Source: Posidonia oceanica
Taxonomy: Eukaryota > Streptophyta > Magnoliopsida > Alismatales > Posidoniaceae
NCBI GenBank assembly: GCA_037176725.1
Contig: JAZBRS010000044.1
Coordinates: 9,424,001-9,488,000, forward strand
Direction of reading: 5' to 3'
DNA: 64,000 nucleotides
The notes beneath the pieces are model-generated. The model made no database searches, was not told the origin of the DNA, and worked only from the letters and a program-made list of their open reading frames with translations. The position numbers were made by a program, and so were the translations under genes. Positions 1 through 10,865 of this stretch are shown in pieces (the stretch's first letter is position 1; each line of letters starts with the position of its first letter).

Positions 1-187
1 GTGACGCTTCAGGATGGTCACGCTTACTCGAGTATTCTTGTAGCCTCGGTGCGCGACCTCCGTCCTGGCAACTTCTTCTATCTGCTCTGGCCCGACTGAT
101 TCTGCTGAGTGCTCTGCTGATTCTACTGAGGGCCTTGCTGATTCTGTTGAGGGCCATGCTGATTCTGTCACTGATACTGTTGATGGC
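1..187 (-). pseudogene. Tat gypsy polyprotein fragment (protease-RT spacer)
   Basis: Read on the minus strand, positions 1-63 encode a peptide close to the one TatB encodes at about 51781-51845, including the shared string VTILKRH. Beyond it (about 64-187) the reading frame stays open and encodes a Ser/Ala/Glu-rich repeat built on a 21-bp unit (TESAxPS-like). This is the low-complexity spacer between protease and reverse transcriptase of a Tat-type Ty3/gypsy element. It stops abruptly near 187, where plus-oriented LTR sequence begins, so it is a rearranged scrap. The left side is cut by the window edge. Confidence 0.7.
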
Positions 188-423
188 CATGCGTAATAGG
201 AGTCCTTGCTCGATCTTTGGCCCGTAATGACCTTGTGTCATACCCTTTGCATTTTATTTATTTTACATGTTTTTCCCGATTTTCCTTGTCTTCTAGTTTT
301 CCAAATAGACTAGGTGGCGACTCCAAGTTTTTGTTTCCGTTTCTTCAGCCTTTGCCTGTTTTTACATTCTTTTTGCCATGACCCGTGATTCGGTACGTCG
401 AGCCATTCGATCGCATGGTTACA
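188..423 (+). mobile_element. Tat LTR 3'-end fragment, inverted relative to 23474-23715
   Basis: This stretch is the reverse complement of about 23474-23715, with scattered substitutions. It carries the landmarks seen near the 3' end of every Tat LTR here: a GGAGTCCTTGC block and, at about 305-317, a GTGGCGACTCC block that resembles the Arg-tRNA primer site. It ends at GGTTACA (423). Orientation is plus, opposite to the polyprotein scrap to its left. Confidence 0.65.
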
Positions 424-1705
424 CCAGTTTGGACCGTTAGATGCTAGATTTCCTGTATCTAACGTTAGACGCAAGATTCCTAGTGTTCTACGTTGAACAC
501 TGGATTTCTTGCGTTCTACGTTGAATGCTAGATTGCAAGCGTTCAACACCTCCAATCAAGATTTTATTCCAAATCAGGCAACCTTCCTTGTATGGACCAA
601 AACCAATTGTCAAATTCAAATGGGTCAATGTTCCTTATCTGTAGAGCCTTAATTGCCTCATTAATTGATTGACTCATGTCCCCTTGATTTCGAGGCCAAA
701 TTTGGCATGTTTGCAACCTAGGTGTGTTGAATGCTAGACTTTTCAGCGTCCAACGTAGAACGCTAGGTTTCTAGCATTCTATTATTTGGACAAATTCAAA
801 ATTCAAATCCTTACCTTCTTTGGAAGTTCGTTGACCAGGCAGGGGCTTAATATGGGCTTAATCATTGCTAATGAATCATTATTGGGAGAATATTCCTTTA
901 TTCTGGCAGTTGTTCATCGGGTGGTCGTTGAACGTTGGGATTCCAGTGTTCAACATAGAACGCTGGATTTCCAGCGTTCAACACTTCAGAATAGGAAACT
1001 TTTTTCTACAACTGCCTAATCTTGCCAAATTCGAACCATCTTGCCAATTTTGGTTCTCTCCTGCTTTTATATAAGCAGGGGTACCCCAGCCTAGAAAGGG
1101 AACACAAAATTTTGGGGGACACGAATGTGAATTGAGGGACTGAATTTTGAGAGCTAGAAGAATTTTTGAAGAATGCCAGAGAGCTTGAGCCAGTTGCCAT
1201 CTTCGACCACGTCACGCCGGCATCTTGCATTTTTATTACATTTCCATCATATCAAAAGGAGTTTTCTTTTCATGTTTTTGCATATTGCATTTCATTTCTT
1301 ATATTGTTGTAGCTAGGCATTCATACATAGTTGCAGCCGGGGTGATGAAACCCCTTGGGTAAGTATTCTTTTTATTTCATGTTATTTTTTAATTAACCTT
1401 GAAACACTTACGACACTTTATTAATCTGCAATTTTAATATTGTTTTGCAAGGAAAAGAAGAAAAAGAAGAAGTTCACCGGCTCGGGCACCCTTGGGCAAT
1501 GCTGGCGTTGTCCCAAAGTAGCTGAACCCACACACTTTATATCTCCCAAGGCGTCTCGAGGGCCAGCGAAAGCGAACCCAGAGTGGCGATCACATCGGCT
1601 TCATCACCTGTGGAGTGGCGAAGTCAATACAAGTAAAAGGGGACGTCGAGAGAGCGAAAATAGACAAAACAAGCATTTCTCCTCCAAAACCCCATATCCA
1701 CAGTT
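424..1705 (+). mobile_element. LTR-like segment with its own TATA box (inverted copy of 21737-23118)
   Basis: This region is homologous, in inverted orientation, to 21737-23118. Its first part is studded with hairpin motifs of the type GTTGAACGCTGG...CCAGCGTTCAAC (about 480-520 and 935-985). A TATA box lies at 1066-1075, followed by a GC-rich start region (GGGGTACCCC) and an untranslated stretch. That order, enhancer-like repeats then TATA then leader, suits U3-R-U5 of an LTR. The segment 1590-1700 contains a GTGGCGATCACATCGG block and an ACAAG(C/T)AAAAGGGG block that recur at 5627-5717 and, inverted, at about 21760-21860. I could not fix exact LTR ends. Confidence 0.55.
1066..1075 (+). promoter_or_regulatory. 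TATA box of LTR-like segment
   Basis: TTTATATAAG is followed directly by GCAGGGGTACCCC. The homologous inverted copy has CTATATAAGC at 22441-22450 in the equivalent place. Conservation of this site between the two arms supports a retroelement promoter. Start-site position and activity are inferred. Confidence 0.5.
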
Positions 1706-2714
1706 GGCTTCCCATCTCGTCTGGTTGGCGCTGTTGGTTGAGCTGCTGGGTGTGATTCCAGGTGTTTCCTCCGATCGGTTGTTTCCTGGTTCAGGTGAAC
1801 TATTCTCGGGGATCCAGTAGAGGCATCTCCAAGATAGTGACACTTTGGATAGGTTAGCCAGGAAGGAGGGACCGCTCGAGTTGGTTTGGACCGGGTTGCT
1901 GGGAGTTGCTTTGAGTTGGAGACTCATTCGAGTGTGACTTTGGAGTGGTACATACCATTGGTTGTGGTTGTTTCACTGGAAACAGTGATTCTTATGGCCT
2001 GGGCTTGGGATGAGTTCCTGTTGTTGTAGGGCAACATGGTGACTTATGGTTCTTGTCAGTTGAAGAATCACAAGCGGAACTATCTAACCCAAGTGATTTG
2101 TGTTGGCCATAGTGGTGGTTGTGCTCTGGATTGGGTGGGGTGTTGGTCTAGGAAGCAGTTCTTGGAGACAGATAGCGCTTGATTAGCTGATCTGTTAGTA
2201 CACTCCAGATCCATGAAGAGCTTTGCCATGACTTAGTAGCTAGATTTTCTTGTGCAAAGGTAAGGAGGAGATGAGAGATATTACTGAGCACATGGTGTGA
2301 AGTTTGGTGGTCGCTGACCAGGTTGTGTATTAGAGTAGCGCAGTAGATGCTGGTGGGAGCTGGTTGCACCTGGGCAACCCTGTGTTTTGCGTGTCTCCAA
2401 AGAGGCTTAGGATGCCCTGTGACTCTGGAAGACATTGTTTTGGAGCCTTTCGATGGAGACTTTGTGCCTAGAAGGGACTGCACTCAAGGTTTTGGTGCGG
2501 GTTGGACTCGAGGAGAGCTGAGTCCATGGTGTCACTGAAGGCCTTGGCAGGATGGGATGGCCTTGAGGGGTGTAGATTTCCCCTGCTGGTCTTGACTTTT
2601 GGGCGGCACTATTATGCTGTGTATCTGGGGTCGTGCGTTTGACATCTAAGTTTGGTACCCTTGGCTTTTTGCCTCGTAAATTTCAGGGGCGAAATTCCTT
2701 TAAGGAGGTTAAGA
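1706..2714 (+). mobile_element. 3' internal remnant of Del/Tekay-like gypsy element, ending in polypurine tract
   Basis: No convincing coding region is visible. The right end reads CAGGGGCGAAATTCCTTT followed by AAGGAGGTTAAGA (2702-2714), directly before TGTAACGACCC. That arrangement, a purine-rich tract abutting an LTR that starts TGTAACG, is characteristic of the 3' end of the internal region in Del/Tekay chromovirus-type gypsy elements. Everything upstream (gag, pol, 5' LTR) is missing or too decayed to recognise. The left boundary near 1706 is approximate and is set only by where homology to the right-hand inverted arm ends. Confidence 0.5.
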
Positions 2715-5624
2715 TGTAACGACCCAGATTTGGAGCATAGTGCGAGTGAGGGTTCAGAGTTTCTTCTCCCCTCTGTTTCCTTTTCTCCTTCTCCTTCTCC
2801 TTCTCCTTCTTCTTCTTCTTCTTCTTCTTCTTCTTTCTTCTCCTTTTTCCTTATAACGAGAGAGAGAAAGAGAGGGAGAAGGGAGACAGAGAAGAGCACG
2901 GGAGATGGGGACGCCACCACCATTGAGAGGTGGAGGAGATTCGGAGCTGGCAATGGAGGAGAGGTCGTGGAGGTCGTTGGTAGCCGTCGTCACATCGCCG
3001 GTGCAAGGTACACACCCTGTAGATCCCTTATTTGGATTCATGAATGGATATTAGGGAGCATGATAGTGTGATTGTGGTGTTTGAATGTGTTAGAGAATTT
3101 ATAGAGCTTTTATGACGATTTATTGTCTGTGCTTATGGCAGATGGATTTCTCAAATGAATAGTGTTATGAATGCTTTGTTTTGTGATTTCTTGTGAACTG
3201 CTCAATGGATCTTTGTGTTTCTTGTCCCAAATTGTAGATCATCTCGAGATCTTTGTTTGGGTATGTGGTTTTTGTGGTTTGGTTGGCTGTGCATGGACCG
3301 GTGGCTTTTTCCGTTTTGGGTGACTTTGGATTGCCTTGGCTTTAGGTCCTCTATATCAATAGGTTCGGTATGCCGATTTATTTTGGTATGCCGATATTGC
3401 TTCTGAGTTCTTCCCTAAACCTAGGATCGGTATACCAGTCCATTTCGATATGTCGATGGTGCTCTCGAGTATGGACTCAGGGCATTGGTTTAGTCGACTG
3501 ACCCATTTCGATGTGCCGGACCAAGGCCCAGGTTCGATCGACCGAACCCAGTTTGGTCTACCGAATCAGACCCTGGATGTGAGTTCAGGTTACTGGTCCG
3601 GTCGACCAATTCAAATCGGTCTGCTGAACCAGTCCCTGCCTCTATTCCTTCAGTGTTTTAAGTGTGGTTTTGGATAAGTTAGGATTTGTTAGTTAGTGTA
3701 ATAACCTTATAGGTAATTATGTCATAATTATGATTAAGACAATCATTATAATGATTTTAGGAATGCCTAAAATGAATTAGCAAGATCCCACTAGTACTGT
3801 AGTTAGTATAAAAGACTATAGAACTTAGAAATACTAAGTTCTCCTCTAAGTGGTTTAGATGGATAATAGGGATCATGATTGGCTCTTAGGACTAGATCTT
3901 GGTCTAGTTCTGGTGTGGTGCACTGAATAAGGAATTCAGTGGCATTGTTTGGGTGTCTGACATTGAGCTAGCTGTGTCTTCTATAAGACACAGGCTAGTA
4001 GGCATCTTACACTTTGGTACCAGGACTTAGAGTTCTGGGTGTGGTTTGTGTTGGTGTCCGGTCTTGTAAGTTAAATGGGACATTGAGACCATTGTTCTGG
4101 CTTTGGTGTCGGTTTCTGTGCAATGTTTGACACGACATTCTATGGTGTTTTGAGATGTGATTTTAAAAGGTTTTGAAATGGTTTTTCTAAAGGGAATGCA
4201 TTGTTTTGCAATGGTTTTGGAAAGATTTTCCGAGGATAGAGAGACCTAAGCACCTGACCGGCCTTTCAGGGACGAGTGATACCTCTGGGGTCGTGAACTG
4301 CTTGCTAAAGTGAGGTCTGAATGTTGGTGGTGGGCCAAGACACCAAGGGTTGTGTTGACAAGACCTAGGAATGTGACTACATTACTAGTGTATTTGACAC
4401 GTCACCGAGGTTGAGGTCTGTGGTTCGAGCTACTGTCTATACCTAGGAGTATTGTGGCAGTGGACGCAAGGGGTATGATACCTCTGTGTAGTTGGGTATG
4501 ATACACTAGTTGCTACGGGTACCGAAACTGTGGGTACTGTCAGAGCCTAGGAGGAGGTGCCTCCGGAGGTTCGAGCACTGAGCTAGGACGTCGATAGAGC
4601 ATACCCTGTGGTTTGTCCTCAGAGAGAGGCGACTGCTTGCCTAGGTGGGGTGAGTAGCTTTCCCAAGTGGGGTTAGCTTTTGAGAGTCCTTTGGGTGGGA
4701 GGATGCCGGGACGGGCAGACTCCTCCATAGGGTGGTTGTCCATGGCAGTGTAGTACACTTTGGTGGCTGCTTGTGGCCTGTGTTGGTTGCTTGGTGCCGG
4801 TCAGCACGACACATGTTGTTTGTGGTTGTTGCTTTTGTTGTGTCCTAGTTCAGGAAATCAGGCTTTGGTCTAGAGTAGACCGTGTGTTTTGCTGAGCAGT
4901 GAGTTAGTTTTGGCTTTTGGTTTTTGTTGCGCCTATGTGGCGTTGTGGTTTGGCCATTGTGGTCATGTGTTTGGCTTTAGTGTTTGCTGTCTTGCGTGTC
5001 CTGGATGCTATAGAGGCATTCAGATGACGTTGGCTGTCTAGTCCACCCAATGAGTGCGTGGGATCAGGTTGTGAGTTTGGGTGTGTGGTTTTGGACTTGA
5101 TTTGGCTAAAGTGGCCATTTCAAGTGTGCAATGAGGTTTTGAAAGAGCATGCATATGGTTTTGAAAGGAAAAAGAGAAAAATGATTACAAATGCATGTTT
5201 TAAAGGTTTTGCTGCTTGCTGTGCAATAGTGTGTTGCTCTTTTGTAGTGTTGTGGCATCCAGGTGAAATACTTGTGCTTTGTTGCTTGCTGCGTAGTTAC
5301 GCCTGGTTCCTCGGCATTATTTGCCGAGTTATTTGGTGTGCTTAGGTGGGGGTGTGTGCTGGGTGACTGTTTTGAGTGGTCACTCATGTGTACTTTGTTT
5401 TCTGTATTTTTGGCAGGTACAGGATAGGAGCGGCTTTTGCTAGTGCACATAGGAGGGAGTCATGCTGCTACACATCAGGGGTTCGAGGTAAGTGAGCTAG
5501 TTTTATTTATTTCTGTTTTATCGTAGTTGTGAGAATTTAGTTCTGTAGTTTAAAAATGTTAATAAAAATATAAAAATGGAAAATTGTAGCCAGGTTGAGT
5601 GGTAGCGACTTAGGGTTCGTTACA
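2715..5624 (+). mobile_element. LTR of Del/Tekay-like element (TGTAACG...CGTTACA)
   Basis: The segment begins TGTAACGACCC and ends GGGTTCGTTACA, an imperfect terminal inverted repeat typical of gypsy LTRs. A polypurine tract stands just to its left, which makes it a 3' LTR. Its 2,910 bp is within the range of long LTRs in this lineage. It contains a CTT-rich microsatellite near its start and otherwise low-complexity T/G-rich DNA without believable ORFs. No second copy is present in the window, so the element is incomplete. The following base block (CGATT) would be the target duplication, but its partner cannot be found. Confidence 0.65.
2783..2840 (+). repeat. CTCCTT/CTT microsatellite
   Basis: A pyrimidine run of CTCCTT units passing into pure CTT units, near the start of the Del-like LTR. 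It produces spurious Ser- and Arg-rich ORFs on both strands. It is followed by a purine-rich GAGAGAAAGAGAGGGAGAAG stretch. Confidence 0.9.
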
Positions 5625-5626
5625 CG

Positions 5627-5712
5627 ATTACAACTCGATTTCAATATCCATGGAGTGGAGAAGTTGAACACAAGCAAAAGGGGTCTCAACGACGTCAAAA
5701 TCCCTTATCCAC
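5627..5712 (+). repeat. Retroelement-derived motif, third copy of the 1590-1700 sequence
   Basis: The blocks CATGGAGTGG, GAACACAAGCAAAAGGGG and CCTTATCCACA here match 1600-1700 on the same strand and about 21740-21850 on the opposite strand. It lies exactly between the end of the Del-like LTR and the start of GT61 homology. It therefore marks an old junction between retroelement DNA and a gene fragment. Confidence 0.6.
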
Positions 5713-6283
5713 AATGATCACTTCGTAGCCCAACTTCTTTGCCATGCTAATTATCTCATCTAAGTTTCTAAGTCTTCAAGTACGCTTTCTCGATATGATC
5801 AACAACCTTGGCTTCTCCCTCATGTGTTCTTTGATTGTAATCGTAAGGTCTCTCTTGAGGAAAAGGTAGCCCTTCTGAACTCTGCAAAATTAACCATGGA
5901 GTATCCATTTGGGGACTTGGATGGGATGATTGTGAGTTCTTTGTGGCAATGGAGGCCAACAATAGCATGTTGGAAGCAATGTGTCCTATCATCTTGATTG
6001 AAATCGATGATATTGTATTGAGAGAGATGGTTGAGTATCAACTTGTACTTCTTGATCCACCAAAGATTCATGTTTGCGACGAGGAATTGGACTTCACGAT
6101 TGTAATGCTGTGACGTGAGGAAGAGGTTATGATGACATCCATGAAGTCATGGAAGAAGTTTCCGATGTAGCTGGTCACTGAGAAGATGATGGCCAAAACA
6201 AAGTGGTTGACATTGCACTAATGAGGTCCCTTAGGTGTCATTGATGATTTCACTAGCTCCTCCTAGACCTGATCCATGCCAAC
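5713..6283 (-). pseudogene. GT61 glycosyltransferase pseudogene (middle part only)
   Basis: On the minus strand this stretch is clearly related to the intact GT61 gene at about 15605-16180. A readable piece (5820-6071) keeps WWIKKY, IIDFNQDDRTHCF and PSKSPNGYSMVNF, which correspond to the central catalytic-domain part of the intact protein. The frame is then lost at the equivalent of the FSLERDSA segment. The N-terminal signal anchor, the first catalytic-domain part and the C-terminal third are absent. No start codon in context or full frame remains, so it cannot encode an enzyme. It is one of three GT61-related loci in the window, which points to an old tandem family. Confidence 0.85.
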
Positions 6284-6525
6284 TTCACTAGTAGAATTAG
6301 GTTCATAGACGACAATTAATAGAGAACCATCAATAATATATTTTTTAAATAACGGTTTAACCCATCAAAAATAGGTTTAAATTCTAATGGTTTAACCCAT
6401 CAGAATATTGTTAAAATTTAACGAAGCCACGAAACCCTCTTTCCCCACTTCTTTCCTCCTGATCGCCAAGTATCTCCAACGAAATCAATCCCAATCTCTA
6501 ATCTTCTCCCCACTCTCCATGTATC
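6284..6525. other. AT-rich spacer with duplicated GGTTTAACCCATCA motif
   Basis: No gene is visible. The 14-base motif GGTTTAACCCATCA occurs twice, at about 6355-6368 and 6397-6410, separated by A/T-rich DNA. Paired motifs like this are common in the subterminal regions of CACTA-type DNA transposons, but I see no terminal CACTA sequence, so this stays a suggestion. The last bases GTATC (6521-6525) would be the left target duplication of the CopA insertion. Confidence 0.3.
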
Positions 6526-7746
6526 TGTTGAAAAATATCTATGATATATTTAATTTTGATGATAACAAATGGAACTAATGATATTACTTGAGGAAATACT
6601 CTTCAGTTGATTTTAAGATAGGTGGAATATCCGAGGGAAGTCAATCTTTGAAGAATACCAAGTAAAGCATGGAATGTAGAAGAGAATTCTACATCAAAGA
6701 CTACATGAAGACAAGAAGAAAAGCCAAGACAATATTATTCATGTTGTAATAATTTGTATGCAATTTTTTCTTCATTATTGTACTCTAAGAAAGGATGTAA
6801 AAGATCTCCCAAGACATCCCAAAACAATTAGGAAAATATTCATACCTAAACCAGAGGAAAATACTTAGAAACTCCTAAAGATTTAGAAGTTAGGTCAGAA
6901 ACGGAAAACCGATTCTCACCGGTATACCATTATCTGGGGATACAGGGCTACAGTAATATATTCATTTAAATGTGACCATTGAGCCTAAATGGAAAACCGA
7001 TCTATATCGGAACACTGAAATTTGGAAAGAGTCCAACCCATCGAATCCCAACGGTACACCGCTAGTGTGATCTATAGCTAAGATTAATATCAGAACACTG
7101 TTTCAAAATGGAATACCGATTTAGTTGAACGTTGGAGATTTTCGGTCGACCGATTGATTTCGAAATACCATTTATACTAGTCGTTTGTGAACGTTGAGCT
7201 ATCTCTTAGACACATCTTTGGGTCTTGCTATACCTATAAATAGGACTCCTTTAGATACACCAACACATATACTATCTTGTACTACCCATTTGCTAAGCTC
7301 AAAGATCTTATTTAGTGAGAATACTCCCAAGATAGCCAAAAAGAGATTCCTAGTGAAAATTATGTTGGGAGATCAAAAGAAATACTGCTTGTAAGATTGT
7401 TGTAATCAAGGAGGATACTTCTCTAGCTATGAGAAGGGCTCTGTGGGTTTTGCAGAGGAAGCTTATATCTTCATCAAGTAAGTGTATTTACGTTGATAAG
7501 ATTATGGGAACTCCAGAGGAGATGTGGGAGTAGACTAGGCCGGGTTGGCTGAACCACTATATATCTATTGTGTCATATCTCATTGCCTCTTACCTCCTTC
7601 TATGCTTGTTATTGTTTAATATTCAAATTGCTTAACTTAGATCATTTATTTGAATATTACTCATTGTGTGTTTAAAATTGTTTAAATTCCGCATAAATTT
7701 TAAATACTCTATTTACCCCCTTTAGAGTAGCCACTCAATCCTAACA
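6526..7746 (+). mobile_element. CopA 5' LTR
   Basis: The LTR begins TGTTGAAAAATATC and ends CCTAACA, two bases before a primer-binding site, at 1,221 bp. The opening TTGATGATAACAAATG block is typical of SIRE-type copia LTRs. Inside lie several GGAAAACCGAT/ATCGG-type repeats that resemble those in the spacer at 12430-12900. No matching 3' LTR is present. Confidence 0.75.
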
Positions 7747-7748
7747 AT

Positions 7749-7760
7749 TGGTATCAGAGC
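7749..7760 (+). other. CopA primer-binding site (initiator Met tRNA)
   Basis: TGGTATCAGAGC is the standard copia primer-binding site, complementary to the 3' end of initiator methionine tRNA. It lies two bases after the LTR-terminal CA and fixes the LTR boundary. Confidence 0.9.
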
Positions 7761-7808
7761 TTGGTTGTCTAGAAATTAAGATCTAACAATCTATTTAGAC
7801 AAAGAAAA

Positions 7809-9257
7809 ATGGCTTCAACTAGTAATAATGCAATTGAGGGTCAAAGCATTAACAGACTACCATTTTTTGATGGAAACAACTACACTTATTAGAAATGTAG
7901 GATGATAATATATTTAAAATCAATAATCTTCAAACTATGGGATATAATAATTAATGGTTTTCCTAAAAATGATAAACCTTATAATGAATGGATTGAAGAA
8001 GATGAAAGATTAGCTACCTTAGATGCATAAGGTCTTAACATACTATTTTGTGTTGTAAATCAAGAACAATTTAATAAAATATCAAACTGTACAACTGCAC
8101 AACAAGCTTGGCATAATCTTGAAGTAACCCATGAAGGGACTAATCAAGTCAAGGAAACAAAAATCAATATGCTAGTGCATAAACATGAACTGTTTAAAAT
8201 GAAACCAAATGAGCCTATTGGAGAGATGTTTACTAGATTCTGTGATATAACAAACTCTCTACAAGCTTTAGGAAAAAGTTATCCTCAAAGTGATTTGGTA
8301 AGAAAAGTATTAAGATTTTTAACCCCTAAATGGGAAAAGAAAATTACTACTATAGAAGAAGCTAAAGATTTATCAACTTATGCCTTAGAAAACTTAATTG
8401 GAAATTTAACTTCATATGAAGTTCAAACGCAAGAAAAAGAAAAAGACAAACAACCAATTAAAAAGGTAATTACACTTAAAACAACTACCAACTCAGAAAC
8501 AGAAAATGAAGATGATGAGGAGATCGCTCTCCTTACAAGAAGATTCAAAAGATTTGTAAGAAACAAAAAGTTTCCAAAGAAGGGAAAATTTAATGAACAA
8601 GAAGATGTACCCCTATGCTTTAATTGTAACAAACCTGGACATCTCAAGAGAGATTGCCCATTGCTCAAAATGAAATTTTTTAGAAAAGATACTAGAAGAC
8701 CTAAGAAAAAGGCTCTCCAAGCCACTTGGGATGAGACTAACTCTTCTTTTGATGAAAAATCTTCCTCTGATACTAAAAGAGCAAATATGTGCTTCATGGC
8801 ACAAGAAGAAAGCTCTATCTCCGAAAGTGATGATATAGAAGAGCTAGTAGATGCCTTTAATGATTTATATGAAAAATATAAAACTCTAAAATCATCATCA
8901 AAACTTCTAAATCAACAAAATGAAGATTTAGTAAAGAAAAATGATGCACTTATAAATGAAGGAGAAAAATTAATGTTTGAAAATGAAGATCTAAGTCTTA
9001 AGAATACAGAATTAAATATGGATCTAAAACATATGAGATTTAAAATTTTCAACTTAGAAAAAGATATAAAAACTTTAAAAGATAAGAGTAATGATCTTTT
9101 TAACACTGTTGTAAAATTTACCAAGGGAAAACAAAATCTAGATTTGTTATTATCTAGTCAAAGACCTTCAATGTACAAACAAGGTATTGGTTATTCCTCT
9201 TTTAAGGATAAATCATATAAAAATGGATTTATTAGAGAATCAACACATGAGAAATAA
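7809..9257 (+). pseudogene. CopA gag (nucleocapsid/capsid), interrupted
   Basis: The reading frame starts at ATG 7809 and encodes a copia Gag. It meets a TAG at 7890, in a place where this family has a tryptophan, and a TAA near 8028. An uninterrupted 362-codon stretch follows (8169-9257). That part carries the Gag core, then a CX2CX4HX4C zinc knuckle (CFNCNKPGHLKRDC) encoded near 8615-8657. After it comes a long, highly charged Lys/Glu/Asn-rich coiled coil (about 8850-9130). Gag would package element RNA into cytoplasmic particles. The early stops make this copy non-functional. In SIRE elements gag and pol share one frame; here a frameshift near 9380 separates them. Confidence 0.85.
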
Positions 9258-9745
9258 ATTTTTGTGGTAAAGAAACCAAATCCATCTAACTGGGTACAAA
9301 GGGATAGATTTGGCAACAGTAGAATCCATCCTATCAAAATTTGGGTACCTAAAACTTTGTTATCCTCTAATGTAGGAACATGATGAACTCAAAGTGGATC
9401 TTGGATAGTGGCTGCTCTCGTCACATGACCGGAGATCATAATCTCCTGAGCACTCTTAAGTCCAAAGACGAAGGAACAGTCACATTCGGAGATAATGCTA
9501 AAGGGACAATTGTCGGGATATGAAGTATAGGTAATCCTGACAACTCTTCTATTGAAAATGTTTTATTAGTTGATGGTTTAAAACATAATTTAACTAGCAT
9601 TAGTCAATTATGTGATATTGGTTATAAAGTTTTATTTGATAAGAAAGAATGTACAATCTTTGAATCAACCACAAACAAAATAATATTTACTGGAAATAGA
9701 AAACATAATGTATATAAAATTAAAGTATCCTATAAAAAAAATAAA
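9258..9745 (+). pseudogene. CopA protease region
   Basis: From 9383 the frame reads WILDSGCSRHM, the aspartic protease active-site motif (DSG) with the SRHMTG continuation usual in plant copia elements. LTSISQLCD-type residues of the protease C-terminal half follow. A stop interrupts the frame near 9522. The protease would cut the Gag-Pol polyprotein. The frame differs from that of gag, so at least one frameshift lies just upstream (about 9370-9385). Confidence 0.8.
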
Positions 9746-10865
9746 ATAATATCATGTGTCGCTTCTACAAATGATGATGCTTGGCTATGACATAGAAGAT
9801 TTGGTCATGCTAATATGGGACAATTATCTAAATTATCCAAAGGTGATTTTATTCATGGTTTGCCAAAAATCGATTTCAAAAATGATAGATTATGTGATAC
9901 ATGACAATATGGAAAACAAATTAAAATTTCCTTCAAAACAAAAGAAATGATTTCTACTACCAAACCATTGGAACTACTTTATATCGATTTATTTGGTCCT
10001 AGTAGAATCCTAAGCCTAGGAGACAAAAGATATGCATTTGTTTTAGTAGATGATTTTTGGAGATTTACATGGGTATTATTTTTAACAAATAAAAATGATG
10101 TGTTTTCTGAATTTCAAAAGTTTTGCAAAATGGTTTAAAATGAAAAGGAATAAAGTATTATTAAAATAAGAAGTGACCATGGAGGAGAATTTGAAAATGA
10201 GGCTTTTGAAAAATTTTTTGAAGAAAATGGCTTTCAACATAATTTCTCTTTTCCTAGGACTCTATAACAAAATAGAGTTGTTGAAAGGAAAAATAGAATA
10301 TTACAAGAAATGGCTAGAACTATGCTATATGAAAACAATTTACCTAAGCATTTCTGGGCCGAAGCTGTCAATACAACTTACTATATTTTAAATAGTGTTC
10401 TACTTAGACCTGTTCTAAATAAAACTCCTTTTGAGCTTTGGTTTTGTAAGACTCCACAAATTTCATATTTCAAGGTTTTTGGTTGCAAATGCTTTATTTT
10501 GAACACCAAAGACAATTTAGATAAATTTGATCCTAAATCTGATGAAGGAATATTTCTTGGATATTCCTCTAGAAGCAAAGCATATAGAATATATAACAAG
10601 AGAACACTTACTATCGAAGAATCAATGCATGTAAACATTGATGAAAATAGCATTAAAATTATAAATCTTGAAAATGAAGTAAATAATGATCAAACAAGTA
10701 AGCCTGAAAATAATGAAAACACAACTAAGTTAGAAGAAACTGAAATCAACACATCTAACTGGCAATTTGTTCATAGTCACCCTAAGGAACAAATCATTGG
10801 AGATATTTTCAAGGGAATATTGACCATATCGAAATTGGATCACGAATGTACCACCTATGCATTCA
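9746..10865 (+). pseudogene. CopA integrase, several in-frame stops
   Basis: The HHCC zinc-binding region is recognisable at HRRFGHANMG, with stops at a conserved Trp (about 9788) and near the zinc cysteines (about 9902). The catalytic core follows: the first Asp in LLYIDLFGP (about 9965), the second in IRSDHGGEF (about 10170), and the Glu in VVERKNR (about 10275). Two further stops lie near 10137-10151 and one near 10265. The C-terminal part runs through [12 protein letters not shown] and [15 protein letters not shown]. Integrase inserts element cDNA into the genome. The stops mostly replace Trp or Gln codons by one transition each, so this copy is dead through decay rather than large deletion. 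Confidence 0.85.

Noticed and set aside
2612..3071. Ser-rich or Arg-rich ORFs on both strands
   Set aside because: They come from the CTT/GAA microsatellite in the Del-like LTR.
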